This document shows positions 25,325-34,203 of a stretch of 64,000 bases of DNA, piece after piece. Position 1 is the first letter of the stretch; the number at the start of each line of letters is the position of its first letter. The notes under the pieces were generated by a model, which had not been told where the DNA came from, did not search any database, and was given only the letters and a program-made list of their open reading frames with translations. A program made the position numbers and the translations under genes. The DNA is taken from the NCBI GenBank assembly GCA_963823095.1, contig CAWGKI010000031.1, forward strand, positions 1-64,000, given 5' to 3'. Origin of the DNA: CAIVVT01 sp963823095. GTDB lineage: Bacteria; Acidobacteriota; Terriglobia; Bryobacterales; Bryobacteraceae.

Positions 25325-28057
25325 TCAGCGCTTAGTTGCCAGACGCTCCAGCGCCTCAATCTCCTTGCCCGCGTCCGCGTATTTCCCCTGCGACATCAAC
25401 TCCCGATACTTCCGCAGATGATCTCGTACCTCGGCGAGAGCGTCGGTCTGAACTCCCTGCGTAGCGGGTGGCGCCGGCGTCCCTGGGGACGTTGCAACCG
25501 CCGCCTGGGCCGGCTTGAATCCAGCGAGTTCGGCTACAGCCTGCTCATAGGTGTCGGTATAAATCAGCCGGCCCCCCGCGTACATTGCGATCTTTTTCAA
25601 TTGTGGCATAGGCGACTGCGAAGCCTGGATATAGATGGGTTCGATGTAGAGAAGCGTCTTGGCGATCGGCAGCACCAGCATCTGGCCTCGCAGCACCTGC
25701 GACCCTTGTTGATTCCACAGCGTCAGGTCTTTGGAAATCGTCTGGTCTTGACTGATTTTCGATTCAATCTGAATGGGTCCGTCGAACTGCGGGCTCTTGG
25801 GCAGTTGGAGGAAATGCAGTTCGCCCAGGTGTTCGCCGTCGCACCGCGCCATCATAATTCCAATCAGGTTGGGCTTATTGCGCGGGGTGAAGCTGGTCAT
25901 CAACATGAACTCCGGCTCGTTGCTGTCGGGCAACGACGCGACCATGTATGTCGGCTTCATGGGCTCGGGCGTTCCAGAAGTCCCGTTGACGCTACGCGCC
26001 ACGTCCCAAACGTCCTCTTTGTTGAAGAACGCTTCGGCGTTGGTCATGTGGAAGGTGCTGTAGATCTCGGCCTGAAAGTTGAACAGCCCTTCGGGGAAGC
26101 GCGCGTGCTGGCGCAGTGCTGGCGGCATCGCAGAGGCGTCCTCGATCAGGTGCGGGAAAAGCTGCCGGTAGGCGCGCAGAATCGGGTCCTCCGTGTCGAA
26201 GGCGTAGATATGGACTTTGCCATCGTAGGCGTCGATGGTGGCCTTCACGGCGTTCCGCATGTAGTTGATCTCGCCGTAATCGCGCGTCGATAGCAGCTTC
26301 GAGTAGGGGTGCGATGACGAAGTCGTGTAGCCGTCAACCATCCACACCAACCGTCCCTCGGGCGTCATTACGAGGTACGGGTCCGGATCCCAGCTCAAGA
26401 AGCCGGCCACGGTCTCGATGCGCTCGTGGACGTTACGATGGATCATCATCCGGCTTTCGGGCGTCAGGTAGCTGGTCAGGAGAATGTTCCAGTCGCCCAT
26501 AGCCACGGCCGCGACGGCACGCTGAACGAAGGTGGAAACGGGGAAGCCGCCCGAGCCCTCGTAGCGGCTCTCAACATTACTCGCTCCAAAGGGGTAATTG
26601 AATTCGGGCTGACCCGTTCGGACAAAGACAGGCTCGTGGGTCGCTTCGCCGTAGTACAACTCAGGCCGGGTCAGTTTGAGAGAGGAGGTCAGGATCTCGG
26701 GCGGAGTGTTCTTCACGATCAACTGCGGAAGGCCGTCGGAGGTGATCTTGGAGGCTTCCGCCATAACGACGCCGTAGCCGTGAGTGTAGATAAAGTGCGG
26801 GTTGATCCAGCGCGCCCGGGCGTCTGCCGGCAACTGCTTTACGTCGAGTTCGCGCGGCGTCAGCAACACCTGGCGCAACTGGCCGTCGATCTTGTAACGG
26901 TCGACATCGGTATCGACAAAAGTGTAGTAAAGCCGCAGGGCCTGGATCTGCGTGATAGTGTCGTGGAACGCGCGCCAGTCCCACAAACGCACGTTGTCCA
27001 GCAGTGGCTTGTGGAGGTTCGGATCCACCGTCACATTGAGCTGAGCGTCGAACTCAACCTCTTTGGTCTTCTTGGATAGACCCCAGGCCTCACGCGTCGC
27101 CTGGATGTGGCGTTCAATATAGGGCTTCTGGATCGTGATCTCGCTCGGCCTGACATAGAGCGCGGCGGCGGCCGACGGCACGATCATATACACAATAAAG
27201 GCCGCGGGCAGCACCAGCGCGAAGCGCAGCCGGCCAGCGAAGAAGGCGGCCGCGGCCACGACACTCGCGAAGACGTTCAGCGCGAGGAGAGGCAGGCCGA
27301 GGTGTTCGTCCACCCAGTCCACGCCGACCAGCGACCCATGCTCTTGAAACAGCAGGTCGTAGCGGTCGAAGTAGAACCGGGCCGCCAGGGCCAGGAAAAA
27401 CACACCCGCCGCCATGCGGAAGAAGCGGCTCTCGAGCGCCGCGCCGAGCTTAAGGGATCGCAGGTCGAAGGCCACGCCGCCCTCGCCGATGTTGCCCAAC
27501 TCCAGGGCCTGTTTGCTCAGCAGCCAGCCTCGCGCCGTGATCCAGTAAACGAAAGCGCTGCCGAGCGAGAGAGCCAAAACCGTTCTCAGTAACACGCTAT
27601 AAAAAGGCAGGTCGAAGAAGTAGAACGACAGGGGCTGCCCAAAGACCGGATCGTGCCACGCGCCGGCGGCATTGGATGCGCTCAATCCTCCGAAATACCG
27701 AACCACCGTCCAGGAATCCACTGTGGCCAGGCCCATCAGTAATGCGACCAGCAAGAGTGCGACCGCGCTCAACCGGGAGTACAGGGGGTGCTCGTTCAAG
27801 CTCGTTCCAGCCGCTTTCATCCCGCGCGCATGCGCAACGAAGAATACGGCGAAGACGATCAGAGCGGCTACCAGAGCGGGCCCCGTGCCATAGGCCAGCA
27901 TGGAGAGCCACGTGTCTCGCTGTCCGATTTCTCCCCACCATTGCCAGTCGATGGCAATTCCGGTGAGCCAGCGGCCTCCCAGAAGGATTGCCAAGACGGA
28001 GACGACCAACACTATTATCCAGCGGCGCGGGCGAGGGGCGGGATCGATGTATTCCAT
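25325..28057 (-). CDS. UPF0182-family large membrane protein
   Basis: This 910-residue protein begins with about seven membrane helices (WIIVLVVSVLAILLGGRWL, then LVAALIVFAVFFVAHA and others). A large outer domain follows with YGINPHFIYTHGYGVVMAEA-like text (WINPHFIYTHGYGVVMAEAS), PRKRPNLIGIM-type and IEPIYIQASQSPMPQLKKIA stretches, typical of UPF0182/COG1615. The tail is alanine- and proline-rich and ends in a helical RLATKR. Function is unknown in the whole family. It is intact and single-copy here. Confidence 0.9.
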   Translation of the reverse strand: MEYIDPAPRPRRWIIVLVVSVLAILLGGRWLTGIAIDWQWWGEIGQRDTWLSMLAYGTGPALVAALIVFAVFFVAHARGMKAAGTSLNEHPLYSRLSAVALLLVALLMGLATVDSWTVVRYFGGLSASNAAGAWHDPVFGQPLSFYFFDLPFYSVLLRTVLALSLGSAFVYWITARGWLLSKQALELGNIGEGGVAFDLRSLKLGAALESRFFRMAAGVFFLALAARFYFDRYDLLFQEHGSLVGVDWVDEHLGLPLLALNVFASVVAAAAFFAGRLRFALVLPAAFIVYMIVPSAAAALYVRPSEITIQKPYIERHIQATREAWGLSKKTKEVEFDAQLNVTVDPNLHKPLLDNVRLWDWRAFHDTITQIQALRLYYTFVDTDVDRYKIDGQLRQVLLTPRELDVKQLPADARARWINPHFIYTHGYGVVMAEASKITSDGLPQLIVKNTPPEILTSSLKLTRPELYYGEATHEPVFVRTGQPEFNYPFGASNVESRYEGSGGFPVSTFVQRAVAAVAMGDWNILLTSYLTPESRMMIHRNVHERIETVAGFLSWDPDPYLVMTPEGRLVWMVDGYTTSSSHPYSKLLSTRDYGEINYMRNAVKATIDAYDGKVHIYAFDTEDPILRAYRQLFPHLIEDASAMPPALRQHARFPEGLFNFQAEIYSTFHMTNAEAFFNKEDVWDVARSVNGTSGTPEPMKPTYMVASLPDSNEPEFMLMTSFTPRNKPNLIGIMMARCDGEHLGELHFLQLPKSPQFDGPIQIESKISQDQTISKDLTLWNQQGSQVLRGQMLVLPIAKTLLYIEPIYIQASQSPMPQLKKIAMYAGGRLIYTDTYEQAVAELAGFKPAQAAVATSPGTPAPPATQGVQTDALAEVRDHLRKYRELMSQGKYADAGKEIEALERLATKR

Positions 28058-28190
28058 ACGGGAAAACTCCTGCTCCCCAGTGTAGGCTGAGCCGAGGATG
28101 CCTGCCGGGCAATCTCATGTACGGCGGCCTGAGTGTGCCGGTTGACGCGGGAGGCGGGTTTCACCCAGCTCCTAGTAAAGCCGCCCCGCC

Positions 28191-29324
28191 TCAGTTTTGT
28201 GGCTTCTTGTCGTCCGGTTTCACCGTGATTTGAGGCGGATCGTATGTGCCGGCAGGTTTCTTGGATTTTCCCGCGTCTTCGTCGGGGAAGCTGATGTCGC
28301 TGTCCACGGCCAGGATGTTCGATTCGACGGAGAACTTACGATAGTTCCTGAACTCGAGTTCGTTCTTGGTGCAGTCGAAGGTTCCCGCCTGGCAGGCGAG
28401 ATTGACACTCTTCATCGGCATCAGGTACTTCGTTTCGCCGATCGTGACCCAGTCGTAATCCACAATTTCCTCCACCTTGTCGACGGGATAGTTGGATGGC
28501 AGCGCTTTGGTGCCCATCTCGACGCGCAGCACGCGGCCGCTCTGGGGCTCGATCCAGACTGCGCCGCTGTACGATGGCTTGACGGCGAAGCCCATCCGGA
28601 CTTCCCAGTGCGACGTGGCCTTCGGAACGACATAGTCGTAGACCTTGGCGGCCATTCCGGAAGCCGTGGAGTCGCTTCTGAACTTGAACTTCGCATTGCA
28701 CTCGGGATGGAACAGGGCCGCGAGAAGCGAGCCGAACTCGCCGGTGGACCACTGTCCGCTATCCCCGGGCGAACCCTTTTTCAGGGGCTTTCCGTTGTGC
28801 TTCACATTTCGGTAGTCTTCTTTTCCGCCGGTGAAGAACAACTCAAGCGCGAAGCGGTCCTTGTACTTCCAGTCGGTTTGGATCTTGTGGCTCTCGTATC
28901 GCCGGGTGATCTGGTCGCAGACGAAATTGGGCAGGTTCTCAACGAATTCGAAGACTGCATCACGTGCTTTTTCAATGAGCGGGTCACCCGACGGCAACCT
29001 TCGCGCGGCTGGTGCGGTTGGCGCGCCGGCTGCTCCCACCGCCTCATCGTGTTCTTCTCTCCGGGTTGGAATCGAGGTCCCCTCATCATCCTTCGGCAGA
29101 TCGCGAATGGGTTTGGGAATATTTGCTTCCGACTTCGCCGGGCCGGAGTCGGCATGTTTCTGCGCCGGACCGCCGTGCCGCAGGACCGGGCGTCCCGGGT
29201 CGTCCGTCTTAGGCGGAGGGGATTGATCGGAGGCTGGCTTCTGCTCGGTCTGAGGTTCTTGAGCCATGACCGCATGGGCCGCGAAGGCAGCCATAAGCGC
29301 GCAGATTGCGATCGGAAGACGCAT
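28191..29324 (-). CDS. secreted protein of unknown function
   Basis: This 377-residue protein has a clear signal peptide (MRLPIAICALMAAFAAHAVM). A long proline-, lysine- and glutamate-rich low-complexity stretch follows (about 22-110). Then comes a folded domain starting ENLPNFVCDQITRRYES, with cysteines in PNFVCDQ, FHPECNA, NLACQAGTFDC. I recognise the NLPNFVC pattern as frequent in acidobacterial secreted proteins, but know no function. It lies between UPF0182 and the esterase, all on the minus strand. Confidence 0.7.
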   Translation of the reverse strand: MRLPIAICALMAAFAAHAVMAQEPQTEQKPASDQSPPPKTDDPGRPVLRHGGPAQKHADSGPAKSEANIPKPIRDLPKDDEGTSIPTRREEHDEAVGAAGAPTAPAARRLPSGDPLIEKARDAVFEFVENLPNFVCDQITRRYESHKIQTDWKYKDRFALELFFTGGKEDYRNVKHNGKPLKKGSPGDSGQWSTGEFGSLLAALFHPECNAKFKFRSDSTASGMAAKVYDYVVPKATSHWEVRMGFAVKPSYSGAVWIEPQSGRVLRVEMGTKALPSNYPVDKVEEIVDYDWVTIGETKYLMPMKSVNLACQAGTFDCTKNELEFRNYRKFSVESNILAVDSDISFPDEDAGKSKKPAGTYDPPQITVKPDDKKPQN

Positions 29325-29380
29325 AAGCCCCTCGCAATTAGATGCTAGCGCCCGGCGCGCCGGTTACGCGAAACACAGTG

Positions 29381-29412
29381 GAAACGGAGCCGCGACCGTC
29401 AGGGAGCGGTTG
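29381..29412 (+). repeat. dispersed repeat copy, GACCGTCAGGGAGCGGTTG family
   Basis: These 32 bp differ at only one position from the reverse complement of 16386-16417, which overlaps the C-terminal repeats of the glycosyltransferase gene. Confidence 0.75.
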
Positions 29413-29455
29413 CAGCAAGGTTATCGAAAACCTCCATGGGCGGCGCTAGCGCGGT

Positions 29456-30286
29456 CTACTTCGCTTCCTTCGGAACCCAGCCGTTCACAGCCATCCAATT
29501 CTTTAGCAGCCCAGGCCACGTCGAGAGCACAGGGTTCTTTTGAGCCAGTCCAACACCGTGCTGGCCTTCCTGGTAAATGTGCATCTCCGCCTTCACCCCC
29601 GCTTTCCTCAACGCCAGATAGTAGAGCACGCTGTTCTCGGACGGAACCCCCGTGTCGCCATTGGTATGGAACAGGAAAGCCGGTGGTGTTTGCGGCGTCA
29701 CCTGCAATTCGTTCGAGAGACTCCAGACGAGCGTTGGATCGGGCGGGTTGCCCAGCAGGTTCCACATCGAACCGCTGTGCGTGTAAATCGTCGTGAAGCT
29801 GATAACGGGGTAGACCAGGATCGAAAAATCGGGGCGCTCGCCCTCCTGATAGTGCGTGGAAAGAGTAGATGCCAGATGGCCGCCCGCGGAAAAGCCCATA
29901 ACGCCGATTCGCTTCGGGTCGATGCCGTACTCCGCCGCGCGTGCCCGCATCGTCCGCATCGCCTTGCGCGCATCGTCGAGCGGCGCCGGATGGTGATACC
30001 GCGGTCCGAGCCGGTAGTGCAGCACCACGGCCGTCACGCCAAACGAGTTGAAGAACTCGCCGATCTGTTTGCCCTCGTGGTCCAACGCCAGTGCGCCGTA
30101 GCCTCCGCCAGGGCAGACCAGGACCGCCGCGCCGTTTGGGCTGGCGGGCCGGTACCAATCGATGTTGGGCTTGTCGACCGCCTCCTGGCCAACTGCGCCG
30201 GGCGTGCCCTCCGGCCAGAGCAATTCGGACTTAGGGCCCTGCGCGAATAGCAGCGCCGGCGCCAGCAGCAGAAGCGCGTGTCTCAT
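29456..30286 (-). CDS. secreted alpha/beta hydrolase (BD-FAE/acetyl-esterase type)
   Basis: This 276-residue protein has a signal peptide (MRHALLLLAPALLFAQ), then ALVCPGGGYGALALDHEGKQ-like oxyanion text (VLVCPGGGYGALALDHEG). The nucleophile elbow is GVMGFSAGGHLAS (Ser), with PAFLFHTNGDTGVPSENSVL holding the acid and YQEGQHGVGLA the histidine. It resembles esterases that deacetylate hemicellulose. The start overlaps the GNAT toxin stop by one base (ATGA), so the two genes share a transcript. Confidence 0.85.
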   Translation of the reverse strand: MRHALLLLAPALLFAQGPKSELLWPEGTPGAVGQEAVDKPNIDWYRPASPNGAAVLVCPGGGYGALALDHEGKQIGEFFNSFGVTAVVLHYRLGPRYHHPAPLDDARKAMRTMRARAAEYGIDPKRIGVMGFSAGGHLASTLSTHYQEGERPDFSILVYPVISFTTIYTHSGSMWNLLGNPPDPTLVWSLSNELQVTPQTPPAFLFHTNGDTGVPSENSVLYYLALRKAGVKAEMHIYQEGQHGVGLAQKNPVLSTWPGLLKNWMAVNGWVPKEAK

Positions 30287-30834
30287 CAGCCCCGTTCTAT
30301 CACAGCTTGCCGATTGGTTGCCGGTGGCGACTCCGTTCCGTCATTGACAAGAGGAGTAGCATTGCTGTCGGTCACTATCAGTTGCTTGATCGTTCCCATG
30401 GGGAGGAATAGGCGCATCGGCTGTTCAGGGAATGGCACAAAACCGAACTTTTGGTACCACTCCTTAGCCCCGTCATTCTTCGCGTCTACGATGACCCCGA
30501 CTCCGGCGGCATTCGAACTTAATTGGCAGCAGCGGCACAGAGCGTCTACTAGGAGATTCTTGCCCTCCCCTCGTCCTTGGATGTCCCTGGCCACGGCCAG
30601 CCGGCCAATCAAATATACCGGAGCGGACGGATAAGGGACCTTCTTGCGCATTCCTTCGGGCAATCCGTCGCTCGCGACAGCGAAAGGGCTAATCGTGTAA
30701 TACCCCTTAACCGTTCCGCATTCGCTTACCAACGCATACGGAGTGTTGAGGCCCCTCTTTAAGTCTTGGCCGATTTTCTGCTGGAGATACCTATCGAGGG
30801 GTGAATTCCCGCATGCAAAACCAGCGCGGTCCAA
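30286..30834 (-). CDS. GNAT-family toxin (TacT/AtaT-like)
   Basis: This protein of about 182 residues has a GNAT core: FACGNSPLDRYLQQK, YYTISPFAVASDGLPEGMRK, and VYLIGRLAVARDIQGRGEGK as the acetyl-CoA loop, then VIVDAKNDGAKEWYQKFGFV. Members acetylate charged tRNAs. A DUF1778-type antitoxin lies just upstream. The start is unclear. A TTG at 30834 cuts off the first strand, while the frame extends up to the antitoxin stop through TIPELTVVKYTSTLDRAGF with no ATG or GTG; an ATT near 30870 is possible. Unusually, toxin and antitoxin are in the same frame, separated by the antitoxin's TAG. Confidence 0.8.
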   Translation of the reverse strand: MDRAGFACGNSPLDRYLQQKIGQDLKRGLNTPYALVSECGTVKGYYTISPFAVASDGLPEGMRKKVPYPSAPVYLIGRLAVARDIQGRGEGKNLLVDALCRCCQLSSNAAGVGVIVDAKNDGAKEWYQKFGFVPFPEQPMRLFLPMGTIKQLIVTDSNATPLVNDGTESPPATNRQAVIERG

Positions 30835-30879
30835 AGTCGATGTGTACTTGACGACTGTAAGCTCGGGAATGGTCTGCCC

Positions 30880-31137
30880 CTACGGACGATTGCGCCGAAA
30901 ATACTTCTTCGCCGCAGCCCGCAGGTACTCGTTAGGAGAAGGAGGATTCAGAACAGCGCTAAAAAAACCCTCTCGGTCGCGCACCGACAGTTCGAGCAAC
31001 GGGAGCGACGGAGCGTCAATTTCGGCAGCGAGAGCATGCGCGCGAGCTTCCACCTTTCGTTCCGCCGCCGTTTCCGGCCGGGGTGTCGAAAATGCTGGTG
31101 CTGCGGACGACATGCTGATCTCTCTGCTACGGCTCAT
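30880..31137 (-). CDS. DUF1778 (TacA-like) antitoxin
   Basis: This 85-residue product starts MSRSREISMSSAAPAFSTPR, with AAGGAG nine bases before the ATG at 31137. Its C-terminal half LLELSVRDREGFFSAVLNPP then SPNEYLRAAAKKYFRR matches the toxin-wrapping part of DUF1778 antitoxins. The N-terminal ribbon-helix-helix is poorly conserved. The gene precedes the GNAT toxin, and its frame is open upstream into the next gene with no stop, so an N-terminally extended fusion is possible. Confidence 0.72.
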   Translation of the reverse strand: MSRSREISMSSAAPAFSTPRPETAAERKVEARAHALAAEIDAPSLPLLELSVRDREGFFSAVLNPPSPNEYLRAAAKKYFRRNRP

Positions 31138-31575
31138 CGTATCACGCTCCTTCGGTACATATCGAACGATGCCCGAGAATCTCCACTTTGCCTCACCAGA
31201 TAGACTCTCCGGAGTGACTCTCAGACTCGATATTTTCGCTGCAAAGCGGCGGTGAAACTCCCGAGAGGTGAGTAATGCCGGTGCCCAACCGCATTTGACC
31301 TTGGATCGCAGGGGAGCCTTCTCGTCCCGCATCAGTCCCACACCCAAGCCTAGGGCCGCGTCGGCCCCGGATCCCCAGGGCTTGCCCGCGATGCCCTGGA
31401 GCTTGCCCAAATTGGCCAGCAGGAACTGCAGCAGATTGTAGATCCACTGGTAGCCCTTGCTGGACTTCCCGTCCGGAGCGGGCATCGTGTGCGCCAGGGC
31501 CGAGAACGTCCACAGCACCACGTAGATGTACAGGATGTGCGACGGATCGCCTACGAGCGCGGTCAGGTCGTTCAT
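31138..31575 (-). CDS. small membrane protein, open into the antitoxin frame
   Basis: The ATG at 31575 overlaps the lipoprotein stop (ATGA). The start MNDLTALVGDPSHILYIYVV leads into a hydrophobic segment (LYIYVVLWTFSALAHTM), and a second one follows (IYNLLQFLLANLG). After about residue 75 the sequence loses that character but stays open, and it continues without a stop into the DUF1778 antitoxin. The genuine protein may end early and the rest be junk, or the antitoxin may have been inserted. I do not recognise a family; it resembles small proteins of phage-lysis-like pairs. Confidence 0.45.
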
Positions 31576-32132
31576 CGCGTCCCCACCTCGCGCTTCTCTG
31601 CTGCCCTGGCTTTCAATTTCTCGAGCCGCACCTCCAGCACAGCCGCACGAGAGCCTATAGCGTTCAGCCGTTTTGCATCGAACTTCGTTGCAGTTGCTTC
31701 GGAAGCCGGCGCGGAAGTCCCGCCTGGCGCCAGCGAACGAGGGACTTCGGTTTGCGGCAGGCCCGCCAGAAAAGCATGAATGCTGGCCGAGATTGCGGAC
31801 GCGTAGGTCTGAGCCTCTGGCGGCAGTACTTGCAGGGCCGCGACTGTGGTTGCGTAGTAGCTGGCGATCTTCGCCGCTTTGGCCGCTTCGGCGTCCATGG
31901 AAGAAAGCTCGGACGCGGTTTCCCGGAAGGCTGCCGGCAAGCTGGCGATCGCATTCTCAATCTCGTTGGCAATCGACGGGTCGATCTTGCCGGCTACTTG
32001 TAGAGCCGCGACCAGTGTCTCGGTGGCGGCCACCGACGCTTCCAGCGTCGCCAGGATCTGGTTTTGCGTACACCCCATCAGAAAGGCCAGGGCGAGGGCC
32101 ACGGCCGTAAGTTTGAAACCTCTGATTATCAT
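31572..32132 (-). CDS. putative lipoprotein
   Basis: From the ATG at 32132 (MIIRGFKL) a lipoprotein signal follows (TAVALALAFLMGCTQNQ; lipobox LMGC). The mature protein is about 168 residues, helical and alanine-rich (ATLEASVAATETLVAALQVA and so on), ending in EKLKARAAEKREVG. An upstream in-frame start exists but lies before the signal. The gene overlaps the small membrane protein gene by four bases. No family recognised. Confidence 0.65.
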   Translation of the reverse strand: MIIRGFKLTAVALALAFLMGCTQNQILATLEASVAATETLVAALQVAGKIDPSIANEIENAIASLPAAFRETASELSSMDAEAAKAAKIASYYATTVAALQVLPPEAQTYASAISASIHAFLAGLPQTEVPRSLAPGGTSAPASEATATKFDAKRLNAIGSRAAVLEVRLEKLKARAAEKREVGTR

Positions 32133-32212
32133 TTCGTCCCTCTTCTCGCTGTGCTTGGGGCAGGACCGGATAACCCTGGCGCTCCGCCGCTTTCGCACCC
32201 GGACCAATGCAA

Positions 32213-32248
32213 GAAGGCTCGCTCAACCGTTGAGTCGAGCGAGCCTTC
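32213..32248. terminator. bidirectional terminator-like hairpin
   Basis: GAAGGCTCGCTC (32213-32224) and GAGCGAGCCTTC (32237-32248) are perfect 12-bp arms with a 12-base loop. It lies between the ends of the lipoprotein gene and the LD-carboxypeptidase gene, but there is no clear T-tract. Confidence 0.5.
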
Positions 32249-32319
32249 GATGGTCTACAGGCGTTCGCCGGATTCCGGCGGCGGCGGAGCGCGTGGGCTA
32301 CGGGTCCACCCGATCCAAA

Positions 32320-33366
32320 TTACGCCCGGCTGTCAAGCGCTTCTTCTTCAACGGTAAGGGTTCCGGCATCTGCGTCGAGGGTTGCTCTCACGCCGAGAGG
32401 CAGGGTCAACTGGTCGTCCGTGTGTCCGATGGTCAGCCCGGCGAAGACGGGGACTTGCAGGTCGCCCAGGATGTTGTCGTACACCTCTCCGAGGGAAAAA
32501 CTCGACTCGAATCCGGGCTGGAATTCGCGAGGTTTGCAATTCAGACATTCGCCCAGAATCAGTCCACGGATGTTGCGGAACTTGCCGGCCAGGCGGAGCT
32601 GCGTCAGCATCCGGTCCATGGAGTAGGGCTCCTCGCCAACATCCTCCAAGAACAGGAGTTTCCCGTCGGTCTGGATCTCCCACGGCGTGCCCATCGTCGT
32701 CGCTATCAGGGTCAGGTTGCCGCCGATCAACGCCCCCGTGGCTTTACCGCCCCAGAGCGTCCGTGTAGGGTGCTTTGGGCGAATCACGCGTCCCTCCGGC
32801 GGATTGCTCAATTCGCCCAATGGCCGCGGGTCGAAGATCGCCCGCTTGAAGTGCTCGAGCGTGTAGTCCGGAAAGCCGGAGAGAGCCATCGGGCCGTGAA
32901 AGGTAACAATTTTCGACTTGTGGTGAATGCCCATGTGCAGGGCGGTGATATCGCTATAGCCGACGAAGATTTTCGGATGCTTCCGGATCAGATCGAAGTC
33001 GATCCGGTCGAGCAGCATCGCCGATCCGTAGCCGCCGCGGGTACAGAATATGGCTTTGACCTCAGGGTCAAGAAAAGCTTCGTGCAGATCGGCTACCCGC
33101 TCGTCGGCCGAACCGCCCAGGTAGCCCGTGCGCTTGCCCAGGTTGCGGCCGGTCTTCCACTTCAACCCGAGGAACTCCACCGTGCGCCGGGCGAGTTGCA
33201 GCGCATCCGGGCTGGACACATAGGTGGCGGGCGTAATCAGCGCCACCGTGTCGCCCGGCTGTAGCGGCTTTGGTTTCAGAAGGGCCGGGCCGTCATCCAT
33301 TCCATTGGCCATCCCGCTGGCTCCTATCGCGCCCGATGTGGCGAGCAGAAACGATCGTCTCTCCAT
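32320..33366 (-). CDS. ldcA: LD-carboxypeptidase (S66)
   Basis: This 348-residue protein has an N-terminal Tat-like signal (MERRSFLLATSGAIGASGM). Next is LLKPKPLQPGDTVALITPAT and the nucleophile serine region IFCTRGGYGSAMLLDRIDFD. IFVGYSDITALHMGI and TFHGPM follow, and LWGGKATGALIGGNLTLIAT and LLFLEDVGEEPYSMDRMLTQ hold the later catalytic residues. It removes D-Ala from the murein tetrapeptide during peptidoglycan recycling; the export signal would place it outside the cytoplasm, unlike the classic enzyme. Confidence 0.88.
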   Translation of the reverse strand: MERRSFLLATSGAIGASGMANGMDDGPALLKPKPLQPGDTVALITPATYVSSPDALQLARRTVEFLGLKWKTGRNLGKRTGYLGGSADERVADLHEAFLDPEVKAIFCTRGGYGSAMLLDRIDFDLIRKHPKIFVGYSDITALHMGIHHKSKIVTFHGPMALSGFPDYTLEHFKRAIFDPRPLGELSNPPEGRVIRPKHPTRTLWGGKATGALIGGNLTLIATTMGTPWEIQTDGKLLFLEDVGEEPYSMDRMLTQLRLAGKFRNIRGLILGECLNCKPREFQPGFESSFSLGEVYDNILGDLQVPVFAGLTIGHTDDQLTLPLGVRATLDADAGTLTVEEEALDSRA

Positions 33367-33411
33367 GGTCCCCCCATCTCAAGATGCCCGATAACCCCGT
33401 CTTCGCCAACA

Positions 33412-33984
33412 TTATGAGCGAGATCCGGAGTGGAGACCGCCCCTCAGCCGTTCGCCGATCAGCCGTAGGGCGCTTTGGGGTTCCGGGGCGACCAGCAGCC
33501 GCTGGCAGGACTCGTCCGTTACGAATCCCGTTTCGGTCGCCCGCCTGGCGAATGCGAGCAGTTCATCGTAGAACCCATCCGTGTTCACCACGACGCACGG
33601 TTTGTCGTGCAGCCTCAGCATGGCCCAGGTGAGGACCTCGAACAACTCGTCCAAAGTCCCGAATCCTCCGGGCAGCGTCAGGAATCCGTCGCTCAATTCG
33701 GCCATCAGCGCCTTGCGCTCTTGCAGCGTCTCCACGATGTGCAGTTCCGACAGACCCTCGTGCGCCACTTCCCTTTCCACCAGGCTCCGGGGAATCACTC
33801 CGATCACGCGCCCGCCCGACTCCAGGGCCGAACTGGCCAGCGCACCCATCAACCCGTTGCGAGCGCCGCCGTACACCACGGTCCAACCCGCGGACGAAAG
33901 TGCGCGCCCGGTTTCGCGGGCGGCGTCCAGGAAAACCTCCGGCACGGAATTGGAAGAACCGCAGAAGACGCATACGGAAGGCAT
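33412..33984 (-). CDS. LOG-family protein (TIGR00730)
   Basis: This protein of about 190 residues has VCVFCGSSNSVPEVFLDAAR and WTVVYGGARNGLMGALASSA, and the signature PGGFGTLDELFEVLTW (PGGxGTxxE). It belongs to the cytokinin riboside 5'-monophosphate phosphoribohydrolase/AMP nucleosidase-like group. The ATG at 33984 is preferred over 33990. In bacteria its role is often unclear; it may hydrolyse nucleotide monophosphates. Next to LD-carboxypeptidase on the same strand. Confidence 0.9.
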   Translation of the reverse strand: MPSVCVFCGSSNSVPEVFLDAARETGRALSSAGWTVVYGGARNGLMGALASSALESGGRVIGVIPRSLVEREVAHEGLSELHIVETLQERKALMAELSDGFLTLPGGFGTLDELFEVLTWAMLRLHDKPCVVVNTDGFYDELLAFARRATETGFVTDESCQRLLVAPEPQSALRLIGERLRGGLHSGSRS

Positions 33985-34203
33985 ACTCATTCAGCATAGC
34001 GATCTGGCCGCTCTGCTCGCGGATTGCCCCGAAATGCCGCACAAACCGTCGAAGTAACCGTTACCGGGTAGCCGAAACGCAGCTTCAGCGGAGTCAATTA
34101 GGCGGGATAACGGACTTTGCCGCCCGCATTGTCCGCTACTCTGTCGAGGGGAAGGTCTCTCGCACCGCTGTGACACGCTGCCTGCTTTCCTCGCCGGACC
34201 ATC

